A stretch of 64,000 bases of DNA from Anodontia alba (taxonomy: Eukaryota > Mollusca > Bivalvia > Lucinida > Lucinidae): contig OZ024826.1 in NCBI GenBank assembly GCA_964016985.1, positions 40,973,219 through 41,037,218 of the forward strand, given 5' to 3'. Shown in pieces: positions 43,461 to 54,519 of the stretch (position 1 is the stretch's first letter; every line of letters starts with the position of its first letter). The notes below the pieces were generated by a model, which was not told where the DNA came from, made no database searches, and saw only the letters and a program-made list of their open reading frames with translations. The position numbers were made by a program, and so were the translations under genes.

Positions 43461-43649
43461 TAGTAGAATAATTCGTCTTTGCAAATAAAAAGTTTAAATA
43501 ACGACTGCTCCCTTTGCAAAGCGGGAATATTTGCTTTCCTACTCAGCTATTCCCGTCAGGTTTCCGATTGTAGAATTGAATAAAAGTCGGGATTGGCGTG
43601 ATGGTTTTCTGCAGTATCTATATGAATTCTGGTTGTTTCGTCCCTATTT

Positions 43650-43765
43650 TAAAGGTTGGGTAGGTATAGATGATAGTAGGTAGGGTTGGATTGGGTAGGG
43701 TAGGATAGGGTAGGGTATGGTGGGTAGGGTAATGTAGGGTGGAGTAGGGTAGGCTCGGCCGGGCG
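43650..43765 (+). repeat. GGGTA-rich simple repeat
   Basis: Imperfect GTAGG / TAGGG pentamers (GGATAGGGTAGGGTATGGTG). Purine strand bias. Confidence 0.85.
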
Positions 43766-44079
43766 GGGGGTAACTTAGGGGGTAATTGTGGTACGATTGT
43801 GCGAGCCAGTATTTCGAAACCCCTTTATTGCTGGTACTTATACAAATATCGCAGTCAATTCACTGAATACCAAGAGAACAAGTAGCCTCGAAAAATATCT
43901 GAGCGAAAAATATACGCATATACCGGGATGTCAGAAAAGTGGGGCCTTTCACATACAAATCAAGAAAAATCGGGTCAATCATATACTTTTTGTTGAAAAA
44001 AGGGGCTAATCATATACCTGGCAGCGCTGAAAAAGGAGGCCATTCGGCACACACATCCGTATTATAGGAAGTTAACACC

Positions 44080-44140
44080 CCCTCACCCCCCCCCCCCCAC
44101 ACATACACACATACACACACCCATCCCCCGAGAGGGTAGG
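44080..44140 (+). repeat. C-run and CA-rich tract
   Basis: CCCCTCACCCCCCCCCCCCA, then ACACATACACACATACACAC. Confidence 0.85.
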
Positions 44141-44267
44141 GTAGCTTCCCCTTAGAATAGCTTCCCCTGTTATTAGGCTGTCAAGATGGCGTCTTAAGAG
44201 GGAAAAACCAAAAGAGAATTAATTGCCGGAATCACTTTTTTCATGGTGAAATTACTTAAGAGTCAGC

Positions 44268-44623
44268 TACAGTCGAACCTCAATGGCTCGAACATCTTGG
44301 GGACCATGGAAATTCGTTCAAGACATGGATAGTTCTTGAGGGTTAATCATGGCACCAGCTCAGGTAGCAGATAGCGATAATTTAGGGAAATCTTTTCGAT
44401 TTTCTACACAGTGATTGTATGTTGAGTGTACTCATTAGAATCGCCTCAATGAGGCGATTCTAATGAGTACACACAACATACAATTTCACGATAAAATAAG
44501 AAAATTTCTTTAAATATTTGTTTTCTTGAGCTGTCGGAAGAATTTCGTAGGGACTGAAAAACGAGTTCGAACGAGCGATGGTAAACGAGTTATCGGTGTT
44601 CGAGCTATCGAGGTTCGACTGTA
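44268..44623 (+). mobile_element. HP2 MITE, complete
   Basis: TACAGTCGAACCTCAATGGC left and ATCGAGGTTCGACTGTA right, both with TA. Core 44426-44468 (TACTCATTAGAATCGCCTC, tip CAATG). CGTTCAAGACATGGATAGTT is the conserved left-arm segment. Confidence 0.9.
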
Positions 44624-45419
44624 TATGGAAGCTTACTTCCGTCACCGGAGCCAACCCTCATAGGCTTTGCTCGGAATACAGTCACATACCCGGAGACCCA
44701 GGGTCCCAGGGTCTCCGAATACAGTCATATATCCGGACACTCTGGGTCAGCAGATACGGTCATGTACCCGGAGACACTTCCTTTTGAAGTATTAACAATG
44801 TTCTTGTCATTTTAAAGTCGTTCTAACAGGTAAAATACACTCTCTGAAATTGTCTATGTTAATGCTTATTGTAAAACATTTCGTCGGTTTGATGACTAAG
44901 CCTCGTAAGTGAACTTTTTAAAACTTTACAGTCTGTCAGATGCTTCATATGAGTTAAACCAAAATGACGGTCACCATAGTGCACTGCTTTCACCTGAAAT
45001 ATTATGAAAACAATAGATGCCAAAGTTTTTTAAAAAATGTAAAATAATGTTATAGCAGACCACGATTGTCTTACACAATACAAATATACTTGGTGTTACC
45101 TGTGAAATTAATGACATGTCAAATAATTCTTAAGTGCGTCAAATTCCATGAGTCCAGGATAACCGTCGGAACACTACGATACGCGTAATATAAAAAAGTA
45201 GGCGTGTACACTACAAAAAAATGGTAGATACCATGGAATTCGCTTCACAACATTAACATGAACGTTTTATCTTGTTTACAAGTGGAACTCTAATAGCAAA
45301 TAATCGTATTTTCTTCTTTTGCGCAAGAATAATGCTGCCATTACGCCATCTTGAAATCACGCACGAACTCAATCACGTGATTTAAAGAGAAATCATTTGA
45401 CCAAAGGCCTTTGCGGTGA

Positions 45420-45795
45420 ATTATAGATATCACTTATTCAAATTATGGATATCAATATTTCAGCCCGATTTATTGATATCACTAACTCGAATTATGGATA
45501 TCCATAACTCGAATAAGAGATACCACTTATTCAGCCCATTTATTGATATCCATAATTCGAATTATGGCTGTCCATAATTCGAATTAGTGATATCCATAAT
45601 TCGAATTAGTGATATCCATAAATCGGGCTGAATTATGGATATCCGTAATTCGAATTAGTGATATCACTGATTCGAATTATGGATATCCGTAAATTAGAAT
45701 TAGTGAAATCAATTAAAATTGGCTGAAGTAGTGATATCACTAATTCAAATTACGGATATCCCTATAGTTCGAATGAATGAATATCTATAAATATG
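45420..45795. repeat. GATATC / TTCGAA palindromic array 2
   Basis: Same unit types as array 1: ATTCGAATTAGTGATATCCA repeated with period about 22-23, with interspersed TCAGCCCGATTTATTGATAT segments also found in array 1 (AATCAGCCCATTTATGGATA). The two arrays sit 2 kb apart. Confidence 0.85.
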
Positions 45796-45884
45796 AAATA
45801 CCGTAATCGACGCAACTACCGCATATGCTCATATTAGCGCACAGTCAAGCAATTAAGTAGTCTTAATGTACTTTTATCAACTTC

Positions 45885-46000
45885 TTTATAAAAGCATATG
45901 TTGTGGGTACTCGTTTGAATTGCCTCGTTTGAATTGACTTGTCGAGGCTATTCAAACGAGTACCTTCAACATATGCTTTCGTAAAGTAAATCAGAAAATA
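45885..46000. mobile_element. HP4 hairpin element
   Basis: AAAGCATATGTTGTGGGTAC faces GTACCTTCAACATATGCTTT. The core left arm TACTCGTTTGAATTGCCTC occurs with an extra GTTTGAATTG pass, and the return is CGAGGCTATTCAAACGAGTA. Terminal repeats could not be located. Confidence 0.65.
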
Positions 46001-46639
46001 ACATCGCATAGGCAGCATTATATACGCTCCTTATGAAATCCTCTGCTGATCTTTCTTTAAAGTGTGCCCTTACTAGGTGGGTATTTTTACTACACGTTTT
46101 TTTTTCAGTAATTTTGAAAAACCTAAGCGCACAGTGCGGTAATTAGATCGAATACGGTAAATAGTAAAACGGCACCCATAAGTATATTCTGCATTATCCA
46201 GTGATTCTCATTACCTTCTCTTATACATTTTTAAAGGTTTAGCACTCTGTAGGATAAATCATTTGATAAAAAGTTCAAATTTTCTGTCTTCTTTTATTCG
46301 TATTCAGCAGGCTTAAGTTTAAGCTCTAATGTGCTTGCGCGAAATTTGGCTCCATCCTTTTCCAGTGGTCAGTTAAAAAAACAAATATATTGTATAAGTC
46401 CTGTCTGAAGTTTTAAACACGACCATAAAAAGAAATTATTCATTTAATCAGAATTCAGATGCACTCCCGACCCCATATCACCATTTTATATAGCAAACAG
46501 GTGCACTCGGGGATCGGGTTAGAAATTACGAGAAAGTTCACGTGAAGGACTTAAGCAGAACTGTAGAATTTCGAAGCATACGCGTTGCTCGCATAATAGA
46601 AGGGTCGATTTCGTGCGTTACACATTAATTGAACTACAA

Positions 46640-46845
46640 TGTCAGAGCAGGTACCTCGGATATGTGCGCCCAGTGAGGATTCAGATCAACCTGCGCATTC
46701 GTTCAGTCTGATCAGAATCTTCATTGGACGCATTTTGGATAGCCGAGGACACACAGATTCTTCATGCGAAAAACGAAGATCCGCGCAGGCTGATTTGAGT
46801 CTTCGTTGGCGCACATGTCAGAACATGTTTTTTTCAACGCACATC
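46640..46845. mobile_element. GC-1 element
   Basis: ATGTGCGCCCAGTGAGGATT left and GTCTTCGTTGGCGCACATGT right are inverted. Between them, CAGATCAACCTGCGCATTCG with CAGTCTGATCAGAATC and, beyond the spacer GGATAGCCGAGG, GATCCGCGCAGGCTGATTTG. Confidence 0.7.
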
Positions 46846-46949
46846 ATTTAATGTCAACTTCTTGCTGAATTGCAGTCTGCATCGTGCAAGCTGGGAATAA
46901 ACAACACCACATGACTGACATCTTGCATTAACAGGCACAGTTACGGTTA

Positions 46950-47160
46950 TTAACCCTAGTCCTGCTGAACCCATATATGTCGTGTCTTTGCAAACAGTGT
47001 AGATCCAGATCAGTTGACTTCTGAACTGATCTGGCCCTGCACTGTTTGCCATTAGGTATGTGAGTTTGTATCAACTACCTGAATCAAGTAATCTGATTGG
47101 CTGAAAAAGTAGAAGTAATTGTGGGATCTTAATTTATTTAGCATGACAAGAGTCAAGATG
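46950..47160. mobile_element. AC-1 MITE with short terminal repeats
   Basis: TTAACCCTAGTCCTGCTGAA left and TTTAGCATGACAAGAG right. Core GCAAACAGTGTAGATCCAGA and TCAGTTGACTTC face GAACTGATCTGGCCCTGCAC. Same layout as 49825. Confidence 0.7.
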
Positions 47161-47374
47161 TGTCTTGACACCAATTTAATTGCCTCTGTTATAAAGTTAC
47201 AACAATGAGGGCAAGAACTTAGGATAAGGAATCAGACTACTCTATATTAGCCCGTTGAACAATACAAATCTAAACGGTTGCTTTTTGAAACAATAAACAC
47301 ACAAAAAGAACGTAAATTTGGAGACTTAGTTTTATAACTTCTCTTCATATACATGATATAAAGCTATGTAGTTA

Positions 47375-47738
47375 TACAGTCGAACTTCAATGGCTCGAAC
47401 ATCTTTGGGACCATAGACAATTGTTCGAGACATGGGTAGTTCGAGCCACTGAGAGTTAATCATGGTGCCAGGTCAGGAGGCAAACAGCGATAATTTAGGA
47501 TTTTTTTCTCGATTTTCTACAAAATAATTGTATGTTGAGTGTACTCATTAGAATCGCCTCGATGAGGCGATTCTAATGAGTACACACAACATACAATTCC
47601 ATGATAAAATAAGAAAACAAATCCCTAAATATTTGTTTTCTTGAGCTATTGGAAGGATTTTGTAGGGACTGAAAAACGAGTTTGAATCATCCACGGTAAA
47701 CGAGCCATCCGGGTTCGTGCCATTGAGGTTATACCGTA
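47375..47738 (+). mobile_element. HP2 MITE, complete
   Basis: TACAGTCGAACTTCAATGGC left and GCCATTGAGGTTATACCGTA right. Core 47539-47583, perfect over 19 bp per arm, extended by TTGTATGTTGAGTG / CACACAACATACAA. Very close to the copy at 13237 in the right arm. Confidence 0.9.
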
Positions 47739-48182
47739 TGTACACTCCCCCTAGCACCCGCTTAAGGGGTATTCGGTTTTCAAAGTAACCAGAATGGGCA
47801 CAATTAAATGTAATGAACACTATGTATGTATAATGTGTACGCTCATGTTGTCTCTGTCATATATTACTGAAGACAAGCTTATTAGTGGTCTTCATATATG
47901 GGGGCTTTTTGGAATTTTGCAATTTTCAAACCGGCTTTTCAGTTGAAAAAGCAAAACAAAAAACAAACGGCTACCTAGCAACTTACACATGAAGCAACTT
48001 TTGTCTTTATTGCAAAAATGGTTCTAAATTTGCTTACTAACCAAACTTTTCTTTGTTTCTCATATTATATGGTGAAAATGTCTTGGCTTACATAGCTCTT
48101 GATAAAAGTGGCATCATTGTATACAGTTTCCTAATTTCTTCGCGGTATTTCTGTTCTCATTGTTTAATTCAATTCATTGTTA

Positions 48183-48463
48183 TATTACGAAAATACGCCT
48201 ATTCAAATATATAGAAAAACTCACTTTAAAAAACTGAAAAATTTTCAGATAAAAATACCCTGATATTTTTCAAATTTCTGCTCAAAACATAGATTGTGGG
48301 TACTCGTTAGAACCGCCTCCTTGATGCGGTTCTAACGAGTACCCACAATCTCTGTTTTTGAGCAGAAATAAGAAAAATAATGTATACCGCTGTAAACCCC
48401 AGTTTTACTATATAAAAGTGGGTTTTAAGGGGGTCAAAATTATATAGGCATGTTTTCGTGATG
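48183..48463 (+). mobile_element. HP1 MITE, copy 12
   Basis: Complete. The tip is altered to CCTCCTTGATGCGG, so the top four pairs are lost while the rest of the stem is intact. Confidence 0.9.
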
Positions 48464-48769
48464 CACACAAAATCAAAATAAGATGATTAGCGTACAAACT
48501 CATAAGTGTCTACGAATTTAAGACGGTCTTAGATTGTTACAAAAGAAGCCGTTTTTTACACGCAAAAGGACAAACAGCCTGACACTTTTGAAATGCCATT
48601 TCCTGTATTTAGGAATAGAAATGAGAAATGTATCACATATAAACTAGTACATCTAGTCAGCAGCAAAGCTTTAAACTGTTGAGTGATAATAATTAATACG
48701 AAGACTAGCAAGCGACTAAGGACATTAAATTGGCCACAACAAGTGAAAGGGTGTCTATGAGAAAATGCG

Positions 48770-48945
48770 AAATGCGAAGGTTCAGGTCATTCTGTGCAAC
48801 TGCTCTGTTCAGGGCCTGGATCCTCTGTTGATACATCCGATATTACCAAATAATTCTGCAGACGGACAGAAAAAGCTCTAATCAGACTTCATTCGCGCAG
48901 TCTGATCTGAGCCTCTGATCTCCTATTGTAAAAGGATGTTTTCTC
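48770..48945. repeat. GC-1 element, decayed
   Basis: GCGAAGGTTCAGGTCATTCT, GACGGACAGAAAAAGCTCTA and CATTCGCGCAGTCTGATCTG are present with poor pairing. Confidence 0.5.
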
Positions 48946-49184
48946 TTGGCACGGGCATTACAAAATTGCACTTAGATCTTGTAATTGGCTATTTGTAATG
49001 TAATGCAAGGTAATTGGAAATTAGGAAACAAGTATCATTTGGATGCAGTTTTGGTTTATAGGGAGAATCTAATTTCTATCTATAGGCGGTATCAAATAAC
49101 GCATTGCACAAAATTGACGGCAATGCGATATACTGCGTCCATGAAGAGTAGGAATCCTTATTTCATATGCGAGTAGTGGCTGCT

Positions 49185-49235
49185 CCCATCAGTCTGTGCA
49201 TCCGCGCAGTCTGCTTAAGTCCTCATTCGTCGATA
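49185..49235. repeat. GC-1 core, short
   Basis: CATCAGTCTGTGCATCCGCG and CAGTCTGCTTAAGTCC. Confidence 0.5.
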
Positions 49236-49509
49236 TATTTCGCTGTATTCAGTGATTATTTGAGCGGGCAACAAGGGACCCTATCAGAAAGCGCGAAAGC
49301 GCAGATTGATTCGGGCCTTCGCTTTTCAAATAAGGTGTAAGGGCTTTTTCTCGAAACGTTGCGAAACATTTGTATCACAGCAGCCAACCTATAGAAGGAA
49401 AGAAATCTGGCTTCTCGGTGCATATGCGATTCGCAAACTTTGATCTCGGATTTTTTTTTTGTTAGTCTATATTTGGGGCGTGCCATTCGCAAACGTGTCT
49501 TCAGGCATA

Positions 49510-49576
49510 TGTGGACAGCGAAGGCCCAGATCAGACTGCGCATCCGCGCAGTCTGATCAGGGCCTTCGCTGTCCGC
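49510..49576. repeat. GC-1 hairpin, nearly perfect 31-bp arms
   Basis: GGACAGCGAAGGCCCAGATC and AGACTGCGC face GCGCAGTCTGATCAGGGCCT and TCGCTGTCC around ATCC. One mismatch. It lies within an open frame (49256-49609, minus) that I attribute to the repeat. Confidence 0.9.
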
Positions 49577-49824
49577 TAACAAAATCATTATAACTATAGA
49601 ATGTATCAATGGAGAGCAAATGCCCGGATGAGACTTTGCGCATGCGTGGGATGAATCTGAATCTGTACATTATGCGCATGTTCGTAAACACATTTTCGCT
49701 TGACGCGGCCCACCTTGTCATTATGTCGATACATTATAAGCTTAAGCAGGCTGTAGAAATGATCAGATGAAAATTAATGATATTTTTGTTTTTCACTGAA
49801 GAAGACTAACTGAATGCGAAGTCT

Positions 49825-50012
49825 TAACACTTGTCCTGCTGAACCTTTTGCAAACAGTGTAGATCCAGATCAGTTGGCTTCTGAATCTTGATCTGCACTG
49901 TTTCCCATTCAATATTTGAAATTGCATCAACAATCTGGATCAAGTAATTGGCTGATTGGCTGAAAATTAGAAGTGGGAGTGGCATCTTAATTTATTCAGC
50001 ATGGCAAGGGTT
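49825..50012. mobile_element. AC-1 MITE with short terminal repeats
   Basis: TTAACACTTGTCCTGCTGAA left; TTCAGCATGGCAAGGGTTAA right, a 20-bp inverted pair with three mismatches. The interior is collinear with 46950 (GATCAAGTAATTGGCTGATT and AGAAGTGGGAGTGG). This pair of copies defines the ends of the AC-1 family. Confidence 0.75.
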
Positions 50013-50149
50013 AAGTCTTCATTCAGATTGTCTTCTTGAGAGAAAAATTGAATATGATGCGAAATAAAATTTATAAAGGTCGCCCTTGGAACCTTGAAAG
50101 AACAAAAATCACAGTCTAGGTTTCATTGTGATTTCATTTGGTGCGCAAA

Positions 50150-50345
50150 GCACGAAAAGGGCCCTAATGCAATTCGCGGAAAGCGTAGGTCCAGATCAGC
50201 GTGCGCATCTGTGCAGTCTAATCTGGGCATTTTCTGTGCGTCGACATATACTATAGTATCCACTGATTCTGTGAGCGGATAACGAAGGTCCAGGTCAGCC
50301 TGCGCATATGCGCAGGCTGACCAGGGCCTGCGTTGTCCGCAATTT
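50150..50345. repeat. Two adjacent GC-1 hairpins
   Basis: First at about 50176-50232 (TCCAGATCAGCGTGCGCATC with GTGCAGTCTAATCTGGGC). Second at 50274-50339, nearly perfect (GCGGATAACGAAGGTCCAGG and TCAGCCTGCGC facing GCGCAGGCTGACCAGGGCCT). Spacer GTCGACATATACTATAGTAT. Confidence 0.8.
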
Positions 50346-50700
50346 ACATAAGGGCCCGTTTCGTGCTTTGAGCATCCTATGGCAGTATAGTAGCTTGCCC
50401 GGATGTGTACGTCACACTGGCACATGCTTGGTGTGCAGAAAGCAATGAGGAAGTCGCAAAAAGTGTCTACCTTGTAAAAATAGTTGAAAATATACATTTA
50501 AAAGTCTATCATGTACCCTTGAATAATCGTTGCTCATTATGATCAGCACGCACAAAAAAAAATCGCATCTCGCAATGCGATTCAATACGATTCAAATAGA
50601 TGAAAGCACCGTTGGCTATTAAATTATGTAATATATACTTTTAAATTATTAATACAGATGTATTTTTGTCCCCGCCTGTCCATTTCTGTCCATTTCCCTT
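50345..50700. other. No gene seen
   Basis: A 124-codon minus-strand frame (50123-50497) is largely a read-through of the two hairpins to the left. The rest shows no signal. Confidence 0.45.
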
Positions 50701-50871
50701 CTACTGATTCAAGAAGGGTAGTTGTCAGTTTCTGGCGAAAGAATGTGCACAATACTGATTAACCGCTTAGAGGACTAAGCCTGCCTAGTAAACGTGTGGT
50801 TAGGTAAACTGACCGCGCTCAACATGACCCCATTTGGGTTGACTGGGCCGTAAAACCTCAACACAAACAAA
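50701..50871 (+). mobile_element. SINE-like retroposon fragment
   Basis: CTACTGATTCAAGAAGGGTA, CTGGCGAAAGAATGTGCACA, AAACGTGTGGTTAGGTAAAC and CATGACCCCATTTGGGTTGA then ACCTCAACACAAACAAA. Collinear with 62992-63168 at high similarity. The 3' tail type matches the SINE at 703. The 5' head is missing. Confidence 0.75.
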
Positions 50872-50874
50872 GTT

Positions 50875-52065
50875 TCTGTCCGATCGATTTGAAACTTTGC
50901 AAATGCTTTGTATATGATCTGATACCTTGGAGGAGTTATGTTGCTTAGTTCATGTATATGGTGCGACTGCCTTGGTTACGCAACTCTTCCTACAGAAGTT
51001 TTGACTGATCAATTTGAGAAGCTTCGCAGATGGTTCGGACATTGTCTGAGCATGTGCATTGGCATTGTGATGATGGTATAAACTTGTCGCTTTATCTTCC
51101 TATTTTTTTGGAATTTTCGACTAAATATGGCTGCATATTATACAAAAATCAAAAGGTTAAGTAAACTGGAGGCTGGTTTACAGCAGGTTTAAATTTTTCG
51201 TTTTTGTTTTATCTGAAATTTTTACAACTTGTTTATGAGCTAACAATAATTAAATGTCAAGGGAGGTTTACTATAAAAATCGCACAGGTCAGACCAATTT
51301 TTGGTCGCAAATTTAATGTCAGGGTAAATATTTTTGAATAAACACAGAAACTGAAATGAAAAATGATTTCTAAGAAGATATAGTTGATCACAAGTACATG
51401 TTTGCATTTAGAATACAAAGCCAAGAGAAAACGCCTTTCCAAGTAATGTCGTAAGATTTGTAAAGTCTTTGAAATTTTGCAGATGCATTTGGACATAGTC
51501 TGAAGATATTCCTGTCATCTTGACGTTTTCATCAGATCAGTTTTATATTATTTTTACCGTTTTTTAGGCCTTTTCTGATTTTTTTTTCTTTTTTGCAAGT
51601 TTTAATATCTGAGGTGGACATTTTGAACACGTGCACGTAACGCTTCCATGAACCTTTAAAGCTCTTTTTGTTTCTGTATTTTTTTTACTCAGTATTTTTT
51701 GTTTTCCTTAGTGCTACGAACTGTATAGGGTGCAAAGCCAACGTGACTAACTCCTTGAGTTTTTAACTGACTGGTTTGCGAGTGATTTGTTCTACAGTTT
51801 AACTGCAGGAGCTCAACATAAAGGTGGGGGACAATTCAACGACTTGTTCTAATACAAACTCTCAGCTGTAACAGACAAACAATCCGACAGCGAGATATTA
51901 AATTCGATAAAAATTATCAGTATATATATATAGGTATTATATAAAAAGGTCGTTTTTTTTCTATTACTCCTACAGCAATACCAAACGTCTGTGTTTATAA
52001 AACTTGTCGATAAGACCGTCTTTAGGTCGTGACTTTATTAATGCACTGTTGACCCCCTCCTATAC
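50875..52065. other. No gene seen
   Basis: AT-rich unique sequence with short T tracts. No frame above 80 codons and no recognised repeat. Confidence 0.4.
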
Positions 52066-52067
52066 CA

Positions 52068-52509
52068 TATGAGCCAGCGCATGACAAAACCTACAAAATG
52101 GCATGTGCGCCCAGCGAAGGCTCAGATCAGTCTGGGCATTCGCCCAGTCTGATCAGAGTCTTCGCTGTCCGCATGAANNNNNNNNNNNNNNNNNNNNNNN
52201 NNNNNNNNNNNNNNNNNNNNNNNNNNNNNNNNNNNNNNNNNNNNNNNNNNNNNNNNNNNNNNNNNNNNNNNNNNNNNNNNNNNNNNNNNNNNNNNNNNNN
52301 NNNNNNNNNNNNNNNNNNNNNNNNNNNNNNNNNNNNNNNNNNNNNNNNNNNNNNNNNNNNNNNNNNNNNNNNNNNNNGAAAGCCTGGATCCTTAGCTACC
52401 CATTGAACGCATAGCAAAGACTGGTCAGACTAGGCGGATGCCCAGGCTGATCTGAGTTTTTGCTGGGCGTGCATGCCATTTTGTTGGTTTTGTCATGCTC
52501 TGGCTCATA
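52068..52509 (+). mobile_element. GC-1 MITE with full-length terminal repeats, containing an assembly gap
   Basis: Reference copy for GC-1. Left TATGAGCCAGCGCATGACAA and AACCTACAAAATGGCATG; right CATGCCATTTTGTTGGTTTT and GTCATGCTCTGGCTCATA, inverted over about 60 bp. Each end is followed by CCCAGCGAAGGCTCAGATCA-type sequence, so left and right halves each hold a GC-rich hairpin arm. The middle is replaced by Ns. Non-coding. Confidence 0.85.
52178..52377. other. Assembly gap of 200 N
   Basis: Exactly 200 Ns. Comparison with the related copy at 57087, where only about 10-20 bases separate the matching flanks (CGCATG and GCTATCC), suggests the real gap is far shorter than 200. Confidence 0.95.
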
Positions 52510-52824
52510 GACAAAATTCTGAAGACAGACTGAACGTTTCCAATAATATCGCTCTTACCCGAAATATTACCTAATATTCTCTTTTCTTCAGTGGTAATGA
52601 AACATTTCACTTTCTTATTGATTTATCGGAGCGATCTTTGTTGTCAAGTAATGTGATTATGATGAAAATAGAAGGAAGACTTAAAGGCATATGTCCAAGA
52701 TAAGCCAGCAAGATAAGATTCTAGTTCTATCTGTCAGTTTTGTCAGTTTGTACTTTGGAATAATATTGAATATTGGATATTTGAACAATGATAAGCTAAG
52801 GTGCAGTACTTCATTAACAAATTG

Positions 52825-52905
52825 AATGAATGAATGAATGAATGAGTACATTGTAATTGGCATATTTACTGTTGTTATTCTCTCTCTCTCTCTCTCTCTC
52901 TCTCT
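52825..52905 (+). repeat. (TGAA)n and (CT)n microsatellites
   Basis: GAATGAATGAATGAATGAAT at about 52826-52845 and TCTCTCTCTCTCTCTCTCTC at 52879-52905. Confidence 0.9.
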
Positions 52906-53067
52906 AATAGGTAACACGTACATTTTGATTGTTAGCACCTGACAAAACTAAATATTTATGTCATTATTTAATACTTGATCATAAGATTAACAAGTTTTTG
53001 TTTCTTTCAAGGCTTCTGGAATTTCATGTGATTTTTTTAAAAAATCAAGTTTAAGGGCGTGGTTGAT

Positions 53068-53255
53068 TATCCTTTACCACTCTCTTGGCGAAAAAATTAT
53101 TTTTTTTTCTTCTTCGTATTTTTCAAGGAATTGGGATTTAAATTTTTGTAAGGAGACAATTCGCATTAAATGTTAAAACCTGTTTTCTGGGAAAAAATAA
53201 AACAATTAAAAAAATGCTGTGTAATGAATATTCTACCCACTATGCTAAGTGTTAA
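53068..53255 (-). mobile_element. MT-1 MITE, reverse orientation
   Basis: TATCCTTTACCACTCTCTTG left; CCCACTATGCTAAGTGTTAA right. Interior TTGGGATTTAAATTTTTG with CGCATTAAATGTTAAAACCT is a decayed inverted repeat. Confidence 0.7.
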
Positions 53256-53426
53256 ATATATTATTCACGAATTTAAATTAAATCGCACAGAAATGGGCAC
53301 TCGTTCTTTAAATAATGTGGTATTTATTCATGAAATTGAACATCAATTTATTTATTTATTAATTTGATGCTGAACATGGAAAACGGCTTTTCTGTTAACT
53401 GACGCATTTGTTATCTGATCAAGGCA

Positions 53427-53705
53427 CATCACGAAAACATGCCTATATAATTTTGACCCCCTGAAACCCCACATTTATATAGTAAAACTGGGGTTTACAG
53501 GGGTATACATTATTTTTCTTATTTCTGCATAAAAGATAGATTGTGGGTACTCGTTAGAACCGCCTCGCAGAGGCGGTTCTAACGAGTACCACAATCTACG
53601 TTTTATGCAGAAATAAGAAAATTATCAGAGTTTTTTTTATCTGAAAATTTTCCATGTTTGGAGGTGAAATTTTCTATATATTTGAATAGGCGTGTTCTCG
53701 TAATG
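53427..53705 (-). mobile_element. HP1 MITE, copy 13 (cluster of six begins)
   Basis: Complete. The stem uses a variant base, CTGCATAAAAGATAG facing CTACGTTTTATGCAG, in which both arms changed GAGC-type positions together. Tip CCTCGCAGAGG. Confidence 0.9.
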
Positions 53706-53744
53706 CTCTATTCACAGACTCTGTTCTACAGTAGGCAATGATTC

Positions 53745-53816
53745 TGTAAGCGGACAGCGAAGGTACTGATCATAGTGCGCATATGCGCAGTATTATCTGG
53801 GCCTACGCTCTCCGCA
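53745..53816. repeat. GC-1 hairpin
   Basis: GCGGACAGCGAAGGTACTGA and GTGCGCATATGCGCA face TTATCTGGGCCTACGCTCTC and CGC. It ends four bases before the next HP1. Confidence 0.75.
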
Positions 53817-53819
53817 TAT

Positions 53820-54096
53820 TATCACGAATACATACCTATATAATTTGATCCCCTTAAGCCCCACTTTTACATAGTAAAACTGGGGTTTACAGGGGTATAC
53901 ATTATTTTTGTTATTTCTGCTCAAAAACATAGATTGTGGGTACTCGTTAGAACCGCCTAGGCGAGGCGGTTCTAACGAGTATCCACAATCTATGTTTTGA
54001 GCAGAATTATGAAAAATATTAGAATTTTTATCTGAAACCTTTCAGTTTTTGGTGGTAAAATTTTCAATGTATTTGAATAGGCGTGTTTTCGTAATG
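53820..54096 (-). mobile_element. HP1 MITE, copy 14
   Basis: Complete. First end slightly changed (ATCACGAATACATACCTATA); tip CCTAGGCGAGG. Confidence 0.9.
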
Positions 54097-54128
54097 TGAT
54101 ATAAAGCGTCATTCCTCTCATATTGTGC

Positions 54129-54165
<37 letters not shown>

Positions 54166-54166
54166 C

Positions 54167-54199
<33 letters not shown>

Positions 54200-54235
54200 C
54201 TTTATTGATGTAGTAAGCTCATAAGGTTCCTGAGC
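54129..54235 (-). mobile_element. GATA microsatellite with retroposon-like 3' end
   Basis: About 17 GATA units (one GACA), then TACTTTATTGATGTAGTAAG. On the minus strand this reads CATCAATAAAGTATC then (TATC)n, the kind of AATAAA plus tetranucleotide tail seen at 3' ends of some non-LTR retroposons. Only about 35 bp of body is left. Confidence 0.6.
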
Positions 54236-54239
54236 ACCA

Positions 54240-54519
54240 CATCACGAAAACATACCTATATAATTTTTGACCCCCTTAAACCCCACTTTTATAGAGTAAA
54301 ACTGGGGTTTACAGGGGTATACATTATTTTTCTTGTTTCTGCTCAAAACATAGATTGTGGGTACACGTTAGACCCGCCTCGCCGAGGCGGTTCTAACGAG
54401 TACCCACAATCTATGTTTTGAGCAGAAATATGAAAAATATCGGAATTTTTTATCCGAAAAATTGCCATTTTTCGGTGGTAAAATTTTCAGTGTATTTGAA
54501 TAGGCGTGTTTTCGTAATG
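54240..54519 (-). mobile_element. HP1 MITE, copy 15
   Basis: Complete. Tip CCTCGCCGAGG; two substitutions in the left stem (GTACACGTTAGACCCGCC). Confidence 0.9.

Noticed and set aside
43650..43765. GGGTA-rich repeat as an interstitial telomere
   Set aside because: The units are irregular TAGGG/GTAGG pentamers. Animal telomeres of this group use TTAGGG, and no run of that hexamer is present.
49256..50497. Frames of 117 and 124 codons with similar peptide pieces
   Set aside because: The similarity comes from GC-1 hairpins, which tend to stay open because their cores lack stops. They are not paralogous genes.
52098..52417. Frames of about 100 codons spanning the N gap
   Set aside because: Two thirds of each frame is unknown bases, and the flanks are MITE sequence.
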